Part shown: one piece after another, positions 15,815 through 24,866 of the stretch
How positions within the stretch are numbered: the stretch's first letter is position 1
How the letters are laid out: every line of letters begins with the position of its first letter
Assembly: GCF_019511525.1 (NCBI RefSeq)
Contig: NZ_JAEUAT010000022.1
Span: 1-64,000, forward strand
DNA: 64,000 nt
Origin: Rhizobium cauense
GTDB lineage: Bacteria; Pseudomonadota; Alphaproteobacteria; Rhizobiales; Rhizobiaceae
Direction of reading: 5' to 3'
The notes under the pieces: generated by a model
Database searches by the model: none
What the model saw: only the letters and a program-made list of their open reading frames with translations
What the model was told of the DNA's origin: nothing
Position numbers and translations under genes: made by a program

Positions 15815-17356
15815 TCACTCCATGACGGCGCTGTGATCCATCGCCGGAGCAACCTTAGGCTTGCGCAGCAGCAGCGCCAGCGGAATGACCGCAAGCGACA
15901 TCAGCATCAGCAGCTTGAAATCGTCGATATAGGCGATGATGGTCGATTGCAGGGTGATCACCTCGTTGAGCGCTGCACGGCCGGCCCCGGTCAACGGGCT
16001 CATGCCCTGCGCGGCCGTCGCTTCGAACGCTCGGTTGAACGGCGTCACATAGGCGGCGATATTCTCGTGATTGACCTGCGCATTCTCCACCAGCAGCGCT
16101 GAAACGATCGAGATGCCGACGCTCGAGCCGATGTTGCGTGACAGGTTGTAGAGGCCGGTGCCGTCGCCGCGCATGTGCGCGGGCAGCGTCGAGAAGGCGA
16201 TCGTCGTCAGCGGCACGAACAGGAAGCCAAGGCCGGCGCCTTGAATGAAGCCGACGGACACGATTGTCCACTGCGAAACTTCAGGCGTCCAGCCGGTCAT
16301 GTCGTACATCGCCCAGGCTGTCAGGCCGAGACCCAGCACCAGAAGCAGACGCGTATCGACCTTGCCGATCAGCTTGCCGACGATGAACATGCAGAGCATC
16401 GTACCAAGCCCGCGCGGCCCCATGACGATACCAGCAGTGATGACAGGGTAGCCCATCAGCGTCTGCAGGTAGGGCGTCATCAGGGCCAGGGAAGCGAGAT
16501 AGGTGATGCCGATCACGAAGATGAAGAGCATGCTCACCGAGAAGTTCCGATCGAGGAACAGCCGCGGGTTCACGAATGACTTTTCCGCTGTCAGCGTATG
16601 CACGATCAGCAGGTAAAAGGCAGCGGCGCAGACGATCGCCTCGATCATGATCTCACCCGATGCGAACCAGTTGAGCTGTTCGCCGCGATCGAGGAAGAGC
16701 TGCAACGACGCGATGCCGAGACTCATCATCCCGAACCCGAACCAGTCGAGCTTTGCCAAGGCATCCAGTTTCGTCTCGGTGACGTAGATCACGATCCCAG
16801 CAAACGCCAACGCGCCGATCGGGACGTTGATGTAGAACACCCAGCGCCAGCTGATGTTGTCGGTCAGCCAGCCTCCGATGACAGGTCCCAGGACCGGCCC
16901 GACCATGACCGAGACGCCGAATAAGGCCATGGCCGAGCCGCGCTCCTCGACACTATAAATGTCGAGAAGGATGCCCTGAGAGAGGGGAACCAGAGATGCA
17001 CCGAACAGGCCCTGCAACAGGCGGAAGGCGACGATCTGGTTCAGCGATTGTGCAAGACCGCAAAGAACGGAAGCAAACACGAAGCCCGCGATGGCCGCCA
17101 GAAGCACACGCTTGCGCCCGAACTTGGCGGCGAGGAAACCCGACGGCGGCGTCATGATAGCCGCCGCCACGATGTAGGAGGTCAGAACCCAGTTGATCTG
17201 GTCGGCGCTCGCCGAGACGCTGCCCTGGATATAGGGCAGCGCGACGTTGGCGATCGTCGTGTCCAGCGCCTGCATGATGACTGCCAGGATGACGCAGGCC
17301 GTGATCGCGCCGCGGTTGGCAACCGGGGTGGCCGGCGATGATGCAGCGTTACTCAT
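15815..17356 (-). CDS. emrB: MFS multidrug efflux transporter, DHA2/EmrB family
   Basis: This 513-residue inner-membrane drug/proton antiporter has about 14 hydrophobic segments. DHA2 motifs are visible: LDTTIANVALPYIQGSV in TM1, the motif-A-like loop GFLAAKFGRKRVLL, and motif C in MVGPVLGPVIGGWLTDNISWRW. It starts MSNAASS, overlapping the end of emrA by 8 bp (ATGAGTAA), so it is translationally coupled. It works with the EmrA adaptor and an outer-membrane channel. The last stop is 3 bp from mpg and the operon terminator lies within mpg. Confidence 0.94.
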   Translation of the reverse strand: MSNAASSPATPVANRGAITACVILAVIMQALDTTIANVALPYIQGSVSASADQINWVLTSYIVAAAIMTPPSGFLAAKFGRKRVLLAAIAGFVFASVLCGLAQSLNQIVAFRLLQGLFGASLVPLSQGILLDIYSVEERGSAMALFGVSVMVGPVLGPVIGGWLTDNISWRWVFYINVPIGALAFAGIVIYVTETKLDALAKLDWFGFGMMSLGIASLQLFLDRGEQLNWFASGEIMIEAIVCAAAFYLLIVHTLTAEKSFVNPRLFLDRNFSVSMLFIFVIGITYLASLALMTPYLQTLMGYPVITAGIVMGPRGLGTMLCMFIVGKLIGKVDTRLLLVLGLGLTAWAMYDMTGWTPEVSQWTIVSVGFIQGAGLGFLFVPLTTIAFSTLPAHMRGDGTGLYNLSRNIGSSVGISIVSALLVENAQVNHENIAAYVTPFNRAFEATAAQGMSPLTGAGRAALNEVITLQSTIIAYIDDFKLLMLMSLAVIPLALLLRKPKVAPAMDHSAVME

Positions 17357-18575
17357 GGTCCTTGCCGCCTGAGCGGCCCAAAAGCTTGGAAACGAAATCC
17401 GGAAGGCCACGGGCGCGACCTGTATCGACGTCGACGACGGTGCTCATGCCGACGCGAAGCGGTGGCTTGCCCGCCGCATCATCGATGCTGACGCGCATCG
17501 GGATGCGCTGCACGACCTTGACCCAGTTGCCCGTCGTGTTCTGCGCCGGAAGCAGCGAGAAGCTGGAGCCCGAGGCAGGGCTGATGCTCTCGACCGTGCC
17601 CTTCCACTCGACGCCCGGATAGGTATCGACGTAGATGGACACCGGTTGGCCGGGCTTTACATAGGTCAGCTCGGTTTCTTTCGGGCTCGCCGCGATCCAG
17701 AGATTGTTGTTGGAAACCAGTGAGAAAGCCTGCGTGGAGGCCTGCAGGTAGGAGCCTGGCTGCAACGAGTTGACGTTCGTTACGATACCGTCGAACGGCG
17801 CCTTGACGACACTGTGGTCGAGTTCACGCTGCGCATCATCCACCTTTGCCTTGGCTTCAAGATAAAGCGGGTTCTGGTCCACCGGCTGGTCGGCATTGCC
17901 GCCCAGCTGCGCCAATGTTGCAGCCGCCTCGGCCTTGGCAACCGCGACCTTCTGGTGGCCGGCGTCGAGATTGTGCTTGGCCTGATCAAAGGCGGTGCGC
18001 GTCGCAGCCGAGCTGTTCAAGAGATTTTGCTGTCGATCGAACTCGGTCTGATAGTAGGGAATGTCGGCTTCCGCCTGCGTGATCTCTGCAAGAGACTGCT
18101 GATAGCTGGCCTGCATATTCAGGATCTGGTTGCGCACTGCCCCAAGCTGCGCCTCCGCGCCTTCAAGCGCGATCCTGAAGGCATCCTGCTGCAGGCTGAA
18201 GAGTACCTGCCCCTTCTTTACCGCCTCGTTTTCGCGCACATTGATCTGGCCGACGATGCCGGAAACGTCGGTCGTCAGCCCTACCATGTCAGCCTGGATA
18301 TAGGCATTGTCGGTCGACATGATCTGGCCGCCGTTGACGTAGTAGTACCCACCGACGACGAGGGCGACGGGCAGCAACGCAAACAGAACGGGCCGCGTGA
18401 GGCTGCGCCGGCGGCGGGCTTGTATACCGCCAGGCGCAGCCACCGCGGTAGCGGGCGCTGAATTGGATGAAGGCGCCTCAGCTACCGTTCCCTCGCGAGG
18501 GGAAGCTTCGTTTTCTTCAACAGGGTTCTTGGCGTTTGCGTCTGCAACGACGCGCAGGGAGGACTTGTCAGCCAT
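17349..18575 (-). CDS. emrA: HlyD-family membrane-fusion adaptor (EmrA)
   Basis: This adaptor of about 408 residues has an N-terminal cytosolic tail, one TM segment (PVLFALLPVALVVGGYYYV), the MSTDNAYIQADMVGLTTDVSGIVGQI barrel motif typical of EmrA, a long coiled-coil (about residues 150-260) and a C-terminal barrel. It bridges EmrB to an outer-membrane channel. ATG 18575 (MADKSS) is used; ATG 18587 in frame is also possible. It overlaps the marR stop by 8 bp and emrB by 8 bp. The MarR-type regulator ahead is its probable repressor. Confidence 0.92.
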   Translation of the reverse strand: MADKSSLRVVADANAKNPVEENEASPREGTVAEAPSSNSAPATAVAAPGGIQARRRRSLTRPVLFALLPVALVVGGYYYVNGGQIMSTDNAYIQADMVGLTTDVSGIVGQINVRENEAVKKGQVLFSLQQDAFRIALEGAEAQLGAVRNQILNMQASYQQSLAEITQAEADIPYYQTEFDRQQNLLNSSAATRTAFDQAKHNLDAGHQKVAVAKAEAAATLAQLGGNADQPVDQNPLYLEAKAKVDDAQRELDHSVVKAPFDGIVTNVNSLQPGSYLQASTQAFSLVSNNNLWIAASPKETELTYVKPGQPVSIYVDTYPGVEWKGTVESISPASGSSFSLLPAQNTTGNWVKVVQRIPMRVSIDDAAGKPPLRVGMSTVVDVDTGRARGLPDFVSKLLGRSGGKDHE

Positions 18576-19032
18576 GTTTTGTCTCATTTTCGGCTACCGG
18601 GGTTCGGCAGGCCTGCACCAGGTTCGTCTTCATTGCGGATAGGATCTCGAACAGCTCTTCGCGCTGCTCTGAAGGAACGCCGTCGAACGCTTCGCTGCGT
18701 GTCAGTTCACCGAGCACGCGCATCTCGGCGAGCAGCGGATGGGCTTCATCGCGGACATAGAGAAGCCAGATGCGGCGATCGGTCGGATGCTGGCGGCGCT
18801 CGATGAGCCCACGATCAGCGAGCTTGTCGAGTATGCGGACAAGCGTGATCGGCTCTATCTCCAGAATCTCGGCAAGCCCGCCCTGATGAATACCTTCATT
18901 GTTGTGCAGATAAGCGAGGGTCTGCCACTGCGAGCGCGTCAGCCCGTGGCAGCGCGCACGCTGCTCGAACCGCTTGCGAAGCAGCCGTGCAACGTCATGC
19001 AACAGGAAGCCGAGGGTTGAATTGCCGTTCAT
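18568..19032 (-). CDS. MarR-family transcriptional regulator of the emr operon
   Basis: This 154-residue winged-helix regulator has the MarR core LTRSQWQTLAYLHNNEGIHQGGLAEILEIEPITLVRILDKLADRG, with wing residues ERRQHPTDRRIWLL (the D-x-R motif). It is the first gene of marR-emrA-emrB, overlapping emrA by 8 bp. MarR proteins repress such operons until a phenolic or drug ligand binds. A palindrome (ATAAG-tacg-CTTAT) sits 19 bp before its start and would allow autoregulation. Confidence 0.92.
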   Translation of the reverse strand: MNGNSTLGFLLHDVARLLRKRFEQRARCHGLTRSQWQTLAYLHNNEGIHQGGLAEILEIEPITLVRILDKLADRGLIERRQHPTDRRIWLLYVRDEAHPLLAEMRVLGELTRSEAFDGVPSEQREELFEILSAMKTNLVQACRTPVAENETKHG

Positions 19033-19447
19033 GGGACCAGCGCCGTATTAATAAGTACGCTTATAATGCGCTTAGATATATTGAGCGTGCACAGATAACA
19101 ATAGAGCCCAGTTCAGATTCCGCACCTGCGACCAAAATGCCGCACCACGATACGCGCAGGGATTTTGTGAGGCCTCTAATTTGCAACCGGTTGGCATTTG
19201 CAATTTCGATCGACAGCCGTTTAAAGTAGAAATCCGGAGGGTTATCGGGAACACGGTGATGTTAGGTCGGTCACTTTTCCGCGATAGCAAATACGGTGCA
19301 CGGCCCACTGCCGTGATGGTAAATTTGCAATAGCTTAGGTGAACGAGGATCAGCGCCCTTGTTCAGAAACATCAAAGACATGAATCGCATCACATCAGCA
19401 TAAGCGACGGCAGCGCTTGCGGCCGTCCGGACAAGGAAACCGCCGCC
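19033..19447. other. Divergent intergenic region between marR-emrAB and the second RND operon
   Basis: This 415-bp stretch carries no credible gene; the small ORFs are shadows without ribosome-binding sites. It holds the ATAAG/CTTAT dyad near marR and a CACGGC-N5-GCCGTG dyad at 19299-19315, about 130 bp before the RND adaptor, which may be an operator for that pump. It must contain the promoters of both operons. Confidence 0.6.
19051..19064. promoter_or_regulatory. Candidate MarR operator
   Basis: ATAAG-TACG-CTTAT is a perfect dyad 19 bp upstream of the marR start codon. The outer bases (TTA on the left, AAT on the right) extend it imperfectly, and a further CTTA half-site follows at 19071. 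Its place fits repression of the marR-emrAB promoter. Confidence 0.5.
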
Positions 19448-20623
19448 ATGCCTTCCTCCCTTCGACGTCTGCTGACCATCGGCTCCATCGCTTTCCTGCC
19501 ATTCACGTCCGCAACGGCCCAGGAGGCAGCCTCTCCTCCTCCGGTTTCGGTCGCCAAGCCTGTTGTCCGCGATGTTATCGACAACGATGAATTCATCGGC
19601 CGTTTCGAGCCGGTCGATCAGGTATCCGTGCGCTCGCGTATCGGGGGCTACCTGCAGGAGGTGCACTTCACCGACGGCGCACTGGTCAAACAGGGCGACC
19701 TGCTTTTCGTGATCGACCAAAGACCATTCGTCACTGCCTTGAACGAGGCGAACGCTGCACTCGAGGTGGCCAAATCCACGCTCGTCTATGCCGAGGCACA
19801 GTTCAAGCGGGCCGAGAGCCTGGCGACAAGCGGCAGCCAGTCCATATCGATCCTTGACGACCGCCGGCGCGAATGGGTTTCGGCGCAGGCAAACGTTCGC
19901 GGTGCGCAGGCGACCGCCGATCGCGCGGCACTCGATCTGGAATACACCAAGATCACCGCCCCGATCAGCGGGCGCATCGACCGCAGGCTCATCTCCGTCG
20001 GCAATCTCGTACAGGCAGACCAGTCTGTGCTGACGACGATCGTTTCGGTCGATCCGATCGATTTCTATTTTGATGTGGACGAACGCCGATTACTCAACTT
20101 TGCGCAGACGGCCCGCGAGCGCGGGGTGGATCTACAGGAGGGCGGTGGCGGCGTTGAAGTCCAGGTAAGGATTACGGATTCCAACGAAAAACCCTTCAAG
20201 GGCAAGCTCGATTTCGCCGAAAACCGCATCGACAGCGAAACCGGCACCAAGCGCATACGCGCTCGCTTCGACAATCCGAACTACGTGCTCCAGCCGGGTC
20301 TCTTCGGTCGCGTGTCCGTTGAAGCGTCGAATGTCTACAAGGCGATCCTCGTGCCTGACGAGGCAATCGGCTCGGACCAGAGCCAGCGTGTCGTCTATGT
20401 GGTCGGCGAAGACGGAACAGTCACCGCAAAGCCTGTCCGCCCAGGCCCGCGCCTGTATGGCTACCGCGTCATCCGTGAAGGCATGGACGGCAACGAAACG
20501 ATCGTCATCAACGGCCTGATGCGGGCCCGCCCGGGCAGCAAGGTCACGCCTGAGATGGTCGAGTTGCCTCAAAGCCGCGAAGAGATCGCGCCCGAGGCCG
20601 CGGGGCTGGAGCTTGGCCGATGA
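19448..20623 (+). CDS. RND efflux periplasmic adaptor (MexE/AcrA family)
   Basis: This 391-residue membrane-fusion protein has an N-terminal Sec signal (LLTIGSIAFLPFTSATAQEA), the barrel-sandwich motif DQVSVRSRIGGYLQEVHFTDGALVKQGDLLFVIDQRPF, a coiled-coil hairpin and the C-terminal barrel. Its ATG follows AAGGAAAC. The stop overlaps the pump start by 4 bp (ATGA), so the two are coupled. There is no adjacent regulator of its own; the MarR gene on the other side of the intergenic region is one candidate. Confidence 0.93.
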   Translation: MPSSLRRLLTIGSIAFLPFTSATAQEAASPPPVSVAKPVVRDVIDNDEFIGRFEPVDQVSVRSRIGGYLQEVHFTDGALVKQGDLLFVIDQRPFVTALNEANAALEVAKSTLVYAEAQFKRAESLATSGSQSISILDDRRREWVSAQANVRGAQATADRAALDLEYTKITAPISGRIDRRLISVGNLVQADQSVLTTIVSVDPIDFYFDVDERRLLNFAQTARERGVDLQEGGGGVEVQVRITDSNEKPFKGKLDFAENRIDSETGTKRIRARFDNPNYVLQPGLFGRVSVEASNVYKAILVPDEAIGSDQSQRVVYVVGEDGTVTAKPVRPGPRLYGYRVIREGMDGNETIVINGLMRARPGSKVTPEMVELPQSREEIAPEAAGLELGR

Positions 20624-23600
20624 GATTTGCGCACTTCTTCGTCGATCGGCCGATCTTCGCGTCCGTGCTCTCTATCGTGCTGCTCATCGTCGGCGGCATC
20701 GCCTATTTCCAGTTGCCCGTCGCGCAGTACCCGGAAATTGCGCCGCCGACCATCGTTATCCGCACCTCCTACCCAGGCGCCGACGCCGAGACGATCTCCA
20801 GCACGGTGGCAACACCGATCGAGCAGGAGGTCAACGGCGTCGAGGACATGCTTTATATGTCCTCCTATTCGACCGCCGACGGATCGATGGCGCTGACGGT
20901 GACCTTCAAGCTCGGCACCGATCTCGACAAGGCGCAGGTCCTCGTCCAGAACCGCGTCGCCATTGCAGAGCCGCGCCTCCCCGAAGAGGTGCGACGCATC
21001 GGCATCACCACGGCAAAGAGTTCTCCCGACCTGATGATGGTCGTGCATCTACTGTCGCCGAATTCGCGTTATGACCAGCTCTACGTATCCAACTACGCGC
21101 GCACGCGCATTCGCGACACCCTTGTCCGTCTCGACGGCGTGGGTGACGTCATCCTTTTCGGCGAGCGCGAATACTCACTGCGTATCTGGCTCGATCCACA
21201 GAAGCTATCAGCCTACAGCATGACATCCAGCGACGTCGTCGAGGCGTTGCGCGAGCAGAACGTGCAGGTTTCCGGCGGCTCGATCGGCGGACCGCCGGCG
21301 GCCGGCACCAATGCCTTCCAGTACACGGTCACGACCCAGGGACGCTTTTCCGACGCCCGCCAGTTCCGCTACGTCATCGTCAAGGCGACAGCCGACGGCC
21401 GCCTCGTCCAGTTGCAGGATATCGCGAGGATCGAGCTCGGCGCCAAGGACTATGTGACGAACAGTTATCTCAACGGCAAACCCGCTGTCGCGCTCGGCAT
21501 CTTTGCTCGCCCCGGCACCAATGCGCTCGCGGCCGCAGCGTCGATCAAGAAGACGATGGAAACGGTATCGCAGGATTTCCCGCAGGGTCTTACCTACGAC
21601 ATCGTCTACAATCCGACGGAGTTCATTTCGGAATCCATCTACGAAGTTTACAAGACAATCGCTGAGGCAGCCCTCCTCGTTGCAATCGTCGTACTCGTCT
21701 TTCTGCAGTCGTGGCGAACCGCGATCATTCCCATCGTCGCGATCCCGGTCTCGCTCATCGGGACCTTCGCCTTCTTGCTCGCCTTCGGCTTCTCGCTCAA
21801 CATGCTGACATTGTTCGGCCTCGTGCTGGCCATCGGCATCGTCGTCGACGACGCCATCGTCGTCGTCGAGAATGTCGAGCGAAATCTCGCCAAGGGCATG
21901 ACGCCGCGCGAAGCCGCGCATGTGACGATGGACGAAGTCGGAACCGCCGTCATCGCCATTTCGCTGGTGCTCATCGCCGTCTTCGTGCCGACAGCCTTCA
22001 TCCCCGGCATTTCAGGCCAGTTCTACCGCCAGTTCGCGGTAACGATCTCCGTCGCTACGGCGATCTCGGCATTGAACTCATTGACTCTCTCACCGGCCCT
22101 CGCTGCATTGGTTCTGAAGCCGCACGAAGAACACGAGAAACGCAAAAACCCCATCGCACGTTTCGGTAGCGCCCTTGCCAACGGTTTCAACAAGGGCTTC
22201 GACAAGCTCAGTGCCGGCTATTCCTGGATTGTGCGGCACAGCGTTCAAACGACCGTCGCACGCCTCCTCGCCCTGCTCATCTTCGGCGGATTGCTCGGTG
22301 CGACCTACTACATGAGCAGGATCGTGCCGGGTGGCTTCGTCCCGGTCATGGATCAGGGCTATGCTATCGTCGTGGTGCAACTGCCCGATGGTGCAGCCAT
22401 TTCCCGCACCAATGCGGTGATCGAGCGAGCCTCGGAAATCATCCGCAGCACACCCGGCGTCAAGAATGCAGTGGCTTTCTCCGGTTTCAGCGGCGCGACG
22501 TTTACGAATGCGTCGAACGCCGGGGTGGTCTTCGCCGCCTTCGACACCTTCGAGAACCGATTGGAGCACGGTCAGACTGCGACCAAAATCATTGGGCAGC
22601 TCTACGGAAGTTTGCAGGCGATCCAGGAAGCCTTCATCATCGCCATTCCGCCACCCCCGATCTCGGGGATCGGCAATGCCGGCGGCTTCAAGATGCAGCT
22701 TATGGACCGCGAGAGCGCGGATATGCGTCGCGTCCTCGGCGCCGCCTACCAGTTGATGGGTATGGCCAACCAGACACCCGGGCTGACGGGCGTCTTTACA
22801 ACCTTCTCGGCCAACAGCCCGCAATACTTCCTCGAAATCGACCGCGACAAGGCGCGTGTCCTCAACGTACCGATTCCCAATATATTCGAAACGCTATCGA
22901 TCAACCTCGGCACGTCCTACGTCAACGACTTCAATGCCTTTGGGCGCGTGTACCAGGTCCGGGCACAGGCCGATCAGCAGTATCGTGTCGAGCGCGACGA
23001 CATCCTCGCGCTCAAGGTGAGGTCCGCGACGGGTGCACTTGTCCCGCTTGGCACACTGGTCGACATCCGCGATACCAGCGGCCCCTCGCTCGTCCAGCAT
23101 TACAATATGTATGTGTCCGTGCCGGTGCAGGGCAATGCTGCTCCCGGTGTTTCGACGGGCACCGCCCTGGATAAGATGGAGGGGCTTGCGAAGCAGATAT
23201 TGCCAGCGGGGACGACGTTCGAGTGGACGGAGATCGCCTTCCAGGAACGGAACACCGGCAATACGGCAATCTACATCTTCGCCTTGTCTGTTGTCTTCGT
23301 GTTCCTGGCATTGTCTGCGCAGTATGAAAGCTGGGTCCTGCCCCTTGCCATCATCCTGATCGTTCCCCTTGCGATCCTCGCGGCGTTGCTCGGCGTTCAC
23401 CTGCGAGGAATGGACAACAACATCCTCACGCAGATCGGGCTGATCGTGCTGATCGGCCTTGCGGCCAAGAACGCGATCTTGATCGTGGAGTTCGCGCGAC
23501 AAGCTCAAGACGAGGGAAAATCGGCGGTCGAGGCCGCCATCGAGGCGAGCCACCTTCGCCTGCGGCCTATCCTCATGACCGCCTTCGCGTTCATCTTCGG

Positions 23601-23814
23601 CGTCGTGCCCCTGATGATCGCCACCGGCCCCGGCGCCGAAATGCGTCAATCGCTCGGAACGGCCGTTTTCTCAGGGATGCTCGGCGTAACGATCTTCGGC
23701 CTGTTCCTGACGCCCGTTTTCTACGTCGTGCTGCGCGCGCGCCGGAAGAAACCAGCGGCGCAGGCCGAGACCGCGCCGCCCTCCGAGGAGGCTGCCGCCG
23801 AGACCTCGTCATGA
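20620..23814 (+). CDS. RND multidrug efflux pump inner-membrane subunit (second copy)
   Basis: This is a 1064-residue HAE1 transporter. It has FFVDRPIFASVLSIV at the N-terminus, EQEVNGVEDMLYMSS in the porter domain, TM4 GIVVDDAIVVVENVERN with the two proton-relay aspartates, and TM10 GLAAKNAILIVEFARQ with the lysine. It is a clear paralogue of the pump at 5408-8608 but differs in gene context and adaptor. It ends with Ser-stop in a TCATGA palindrome shared with the convergent exoZ, with no terminator between them. Confidence 0.95.
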   Translation: MRFAHFFVDRPIFASVLSIVLLIVGGIAYFQLPVAQYPEIAPPTIVIRTSYPGADAETISSTVATPIEQEVNGVEDMLYMSSYSTADGSMALTVTFKLGTDLDKAQVLVQNRVAIAEPRLPEEVRRIGITTAKSSPDLMMVVHLLSPNSRYDQLYVSNYARTRIRDTLVRLDGVGDVILFGEREYSLRIWLDPQKLSAYSMTSSDVVEALREQNVQVSGGSIGGPPAAGTNAFQYTVTTQGRFSDARQFRYVIVKATADGRLVQLQDIARIELGAKDYVTNSYLNGKPAVALGIFARPGTNALAAAASIKKTMETVSQDFPQGLTYDIVYNPTEFISESIYEVYKTIAEAALLVAIVVLVFLQSWRTAIIPIVAIPVSLIGTFAFLLAFGFSLNMLTLFGLVLAIGIVVDDAIVVVENVERNLAKGMTPREAAHVTMDEVGTAVIAISLVLIAVFVPTAFIPGISGQFYRQFAVTISVATAISALNSLTLSPALAALVLKPHEEHEKRKNPIARFGSALANGFNKGFDKLSAGYSWIVRHSVQTTVARLLALLIFGGLLGATYYMSRIVPGGFVPVMDQGYAIVVVQLPDGAAISRTNAVIERASEIIRSTPGVKNAVAFSGFSGATFTNASNAGVVFAAFDTFENRLEHGQTATKIIGQLYGSLQAIQEAFIIAIPPPPISGIGNAGGFKMQLMDRESADMRRVLGAAYQLMGMANQTPGLTGVFTTFSANSPQYFLEIDRDKARVLNVPIPNIFETLSINLGTSYVNDFNAFGRVYQVRAQADQQYRVERDDILALKVRSATGALVPLGTLVDIRDTSGPSLVQHYNMYVSVPVQGNAAPGVSTGTALDKMEGLAKQILPAGTTFEWTEIAFQERNTGNTAIYIFALSVVFVFLALSAQYESWVLPLAIILIVPLAILAALLGVHLRGMDNNILTQIGLIVLIGLAAKNAILIVEFARQAQDEGKSAVEAAIEASHLRLRPILMTAFAFIFGVVPLMIATGPGAEMRQSLGTAVFSGMLGVTIFGLFLTPVFYVVLRARRKKPAAQAETAPPSEEAAAETSS

Positions 23815-24816
23815 AGGACGCCGCTCGACCGCGTTCTGTTTGAGGAGATCTGATGAAAGGATCTTCCGGAGCGGCTTCTCGACAATCTCGTAGGCTGCCG
23901 CTCCAAGGATCGTGCCTCCGGCAACGGCGATAGCGATCGTCGGCGTTGCCGACAGCCCGACTACACCGGCGGCCTTGACGATGACGGAGATCGCCAGCGT
24001 GTGCCAGAGATAAATCGAATAGGATGCATCGCCGAGATAGGTGAGAAGCGGCACGCGGCCGAGGCTGCCATCCGTCTCAAGAGAGACCATACCGTAGACC
24101 AAAGCCATCGCGAGTGGCCCGCAGATCATTTCATCGAAGTTCGCTCCGATCAGAAAGATCGTGGCAAAACCGGAGAGCGATGCCCCGACGCAAGCAAGAC
24201 CCAGGCTGGTGCCAGCTATCCAGCGTCTGATCCACAATTCCGCCAGGAACACGCCTCCGAGGAACTCCAGAATGATTGGCCGGGTATAGGTTTTGAGCAG
24301 CGGCGATGCCGGCTCGAAGAGAAGGCCGATCAGGAAAAACCCACCGAAAACGACCGTCAGATACACGAGTCGCCACCGGCGCGGCAGGAACAAGGCCCCG
24401 GCGAACAACACGTAGAAGAACATCTCGAAATTCAGCGTCCAACCTTGGACGAGGACAGGCCAGATATCCCCGGTGCTCGGCGACTGAGCGGGAATGAAGA
24501 ACAGCGACGCAAGGACATGGGCGCCGCTCAGCTTCAGGTTCGGGAACAACCCAACCAGCGCGCCGGCAATCATCACGCCCGTCACCAGCCAATAGGACGG
24601 CGCGATGCGGCGGATGCGATCAAGCAGGAAACCCTGCGGCGTCATCAGCCGCCGATCACTGATGACCCACATGATGAAGCCGCTGATGACAAAGAACACG
24701 TCGACGCCAGCGGCCCCGATAGCGAAATGCTCACCGCTCTTTTCCGCCGCGTGGAAGACCACGACAGCAAGTGCCGCAAAGGCGCGCAGATATTGGATGC
24801 CGTAAAGTGTCTTCAT
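23809..24816 (-). CDS. exoZ: Exopolysaccharide acyltransferase ExoZ (acyltransferase-3 family)
   Basis: This 335-residue integral membrane O-acyltransferase has about 10 TM segments. The N-terminus MKTLYGIQYLRAFAALAVVVFHA carries the family RAFAALxVVxxH motif with the key histidine, then GVDVFFVISGFIM. In S. meliloti ExoZ acetylates succinoglycan. ATG 24816 follows GAGGAATCC and matches the family start; a long in-frame extension upstream is antisense to exoQ and not real. It is the last gene of exoY-F-Q-Z, 50 bp after exoQ. Its stop overlaps the stop of the convergent RND gene. Confidence 0.9.
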   Translation of the reverse strand: MKTLYGIQYLRAFAALAVVVFHAAEKSGEHFAIGAAGVDVFFVISGFIMWVISDRRLMTPQGFLLDRIRRIAPSYWLVTGVMIAGALVGLFPNLKLSGAHVLASLFFIPAQSPSTGDIWPVLVQGWTLNFEMFFYVLFAGALFLPRRWRLVYLTVVFGGFFLIGLLFEPASPLLKTYTRPIILEFLGGVFLAELWIRRWIAGTSLGLACVGASLSGFATIFLIGANFDEMICGPLAMALVYGMVSLETDGSLGRVPLLTYLGDASYSIYLWHTLAISVIVKAAGVVGLSATPTIAIAVAGGTILGAAAYEIVEKPLRKILSSDLLKQNAVERRPS

Positions 24817-24866
24817 CCGGATTCCTCGGAAGATCGGTCTCAGACCGGTCGAAAATTGAAATAATG

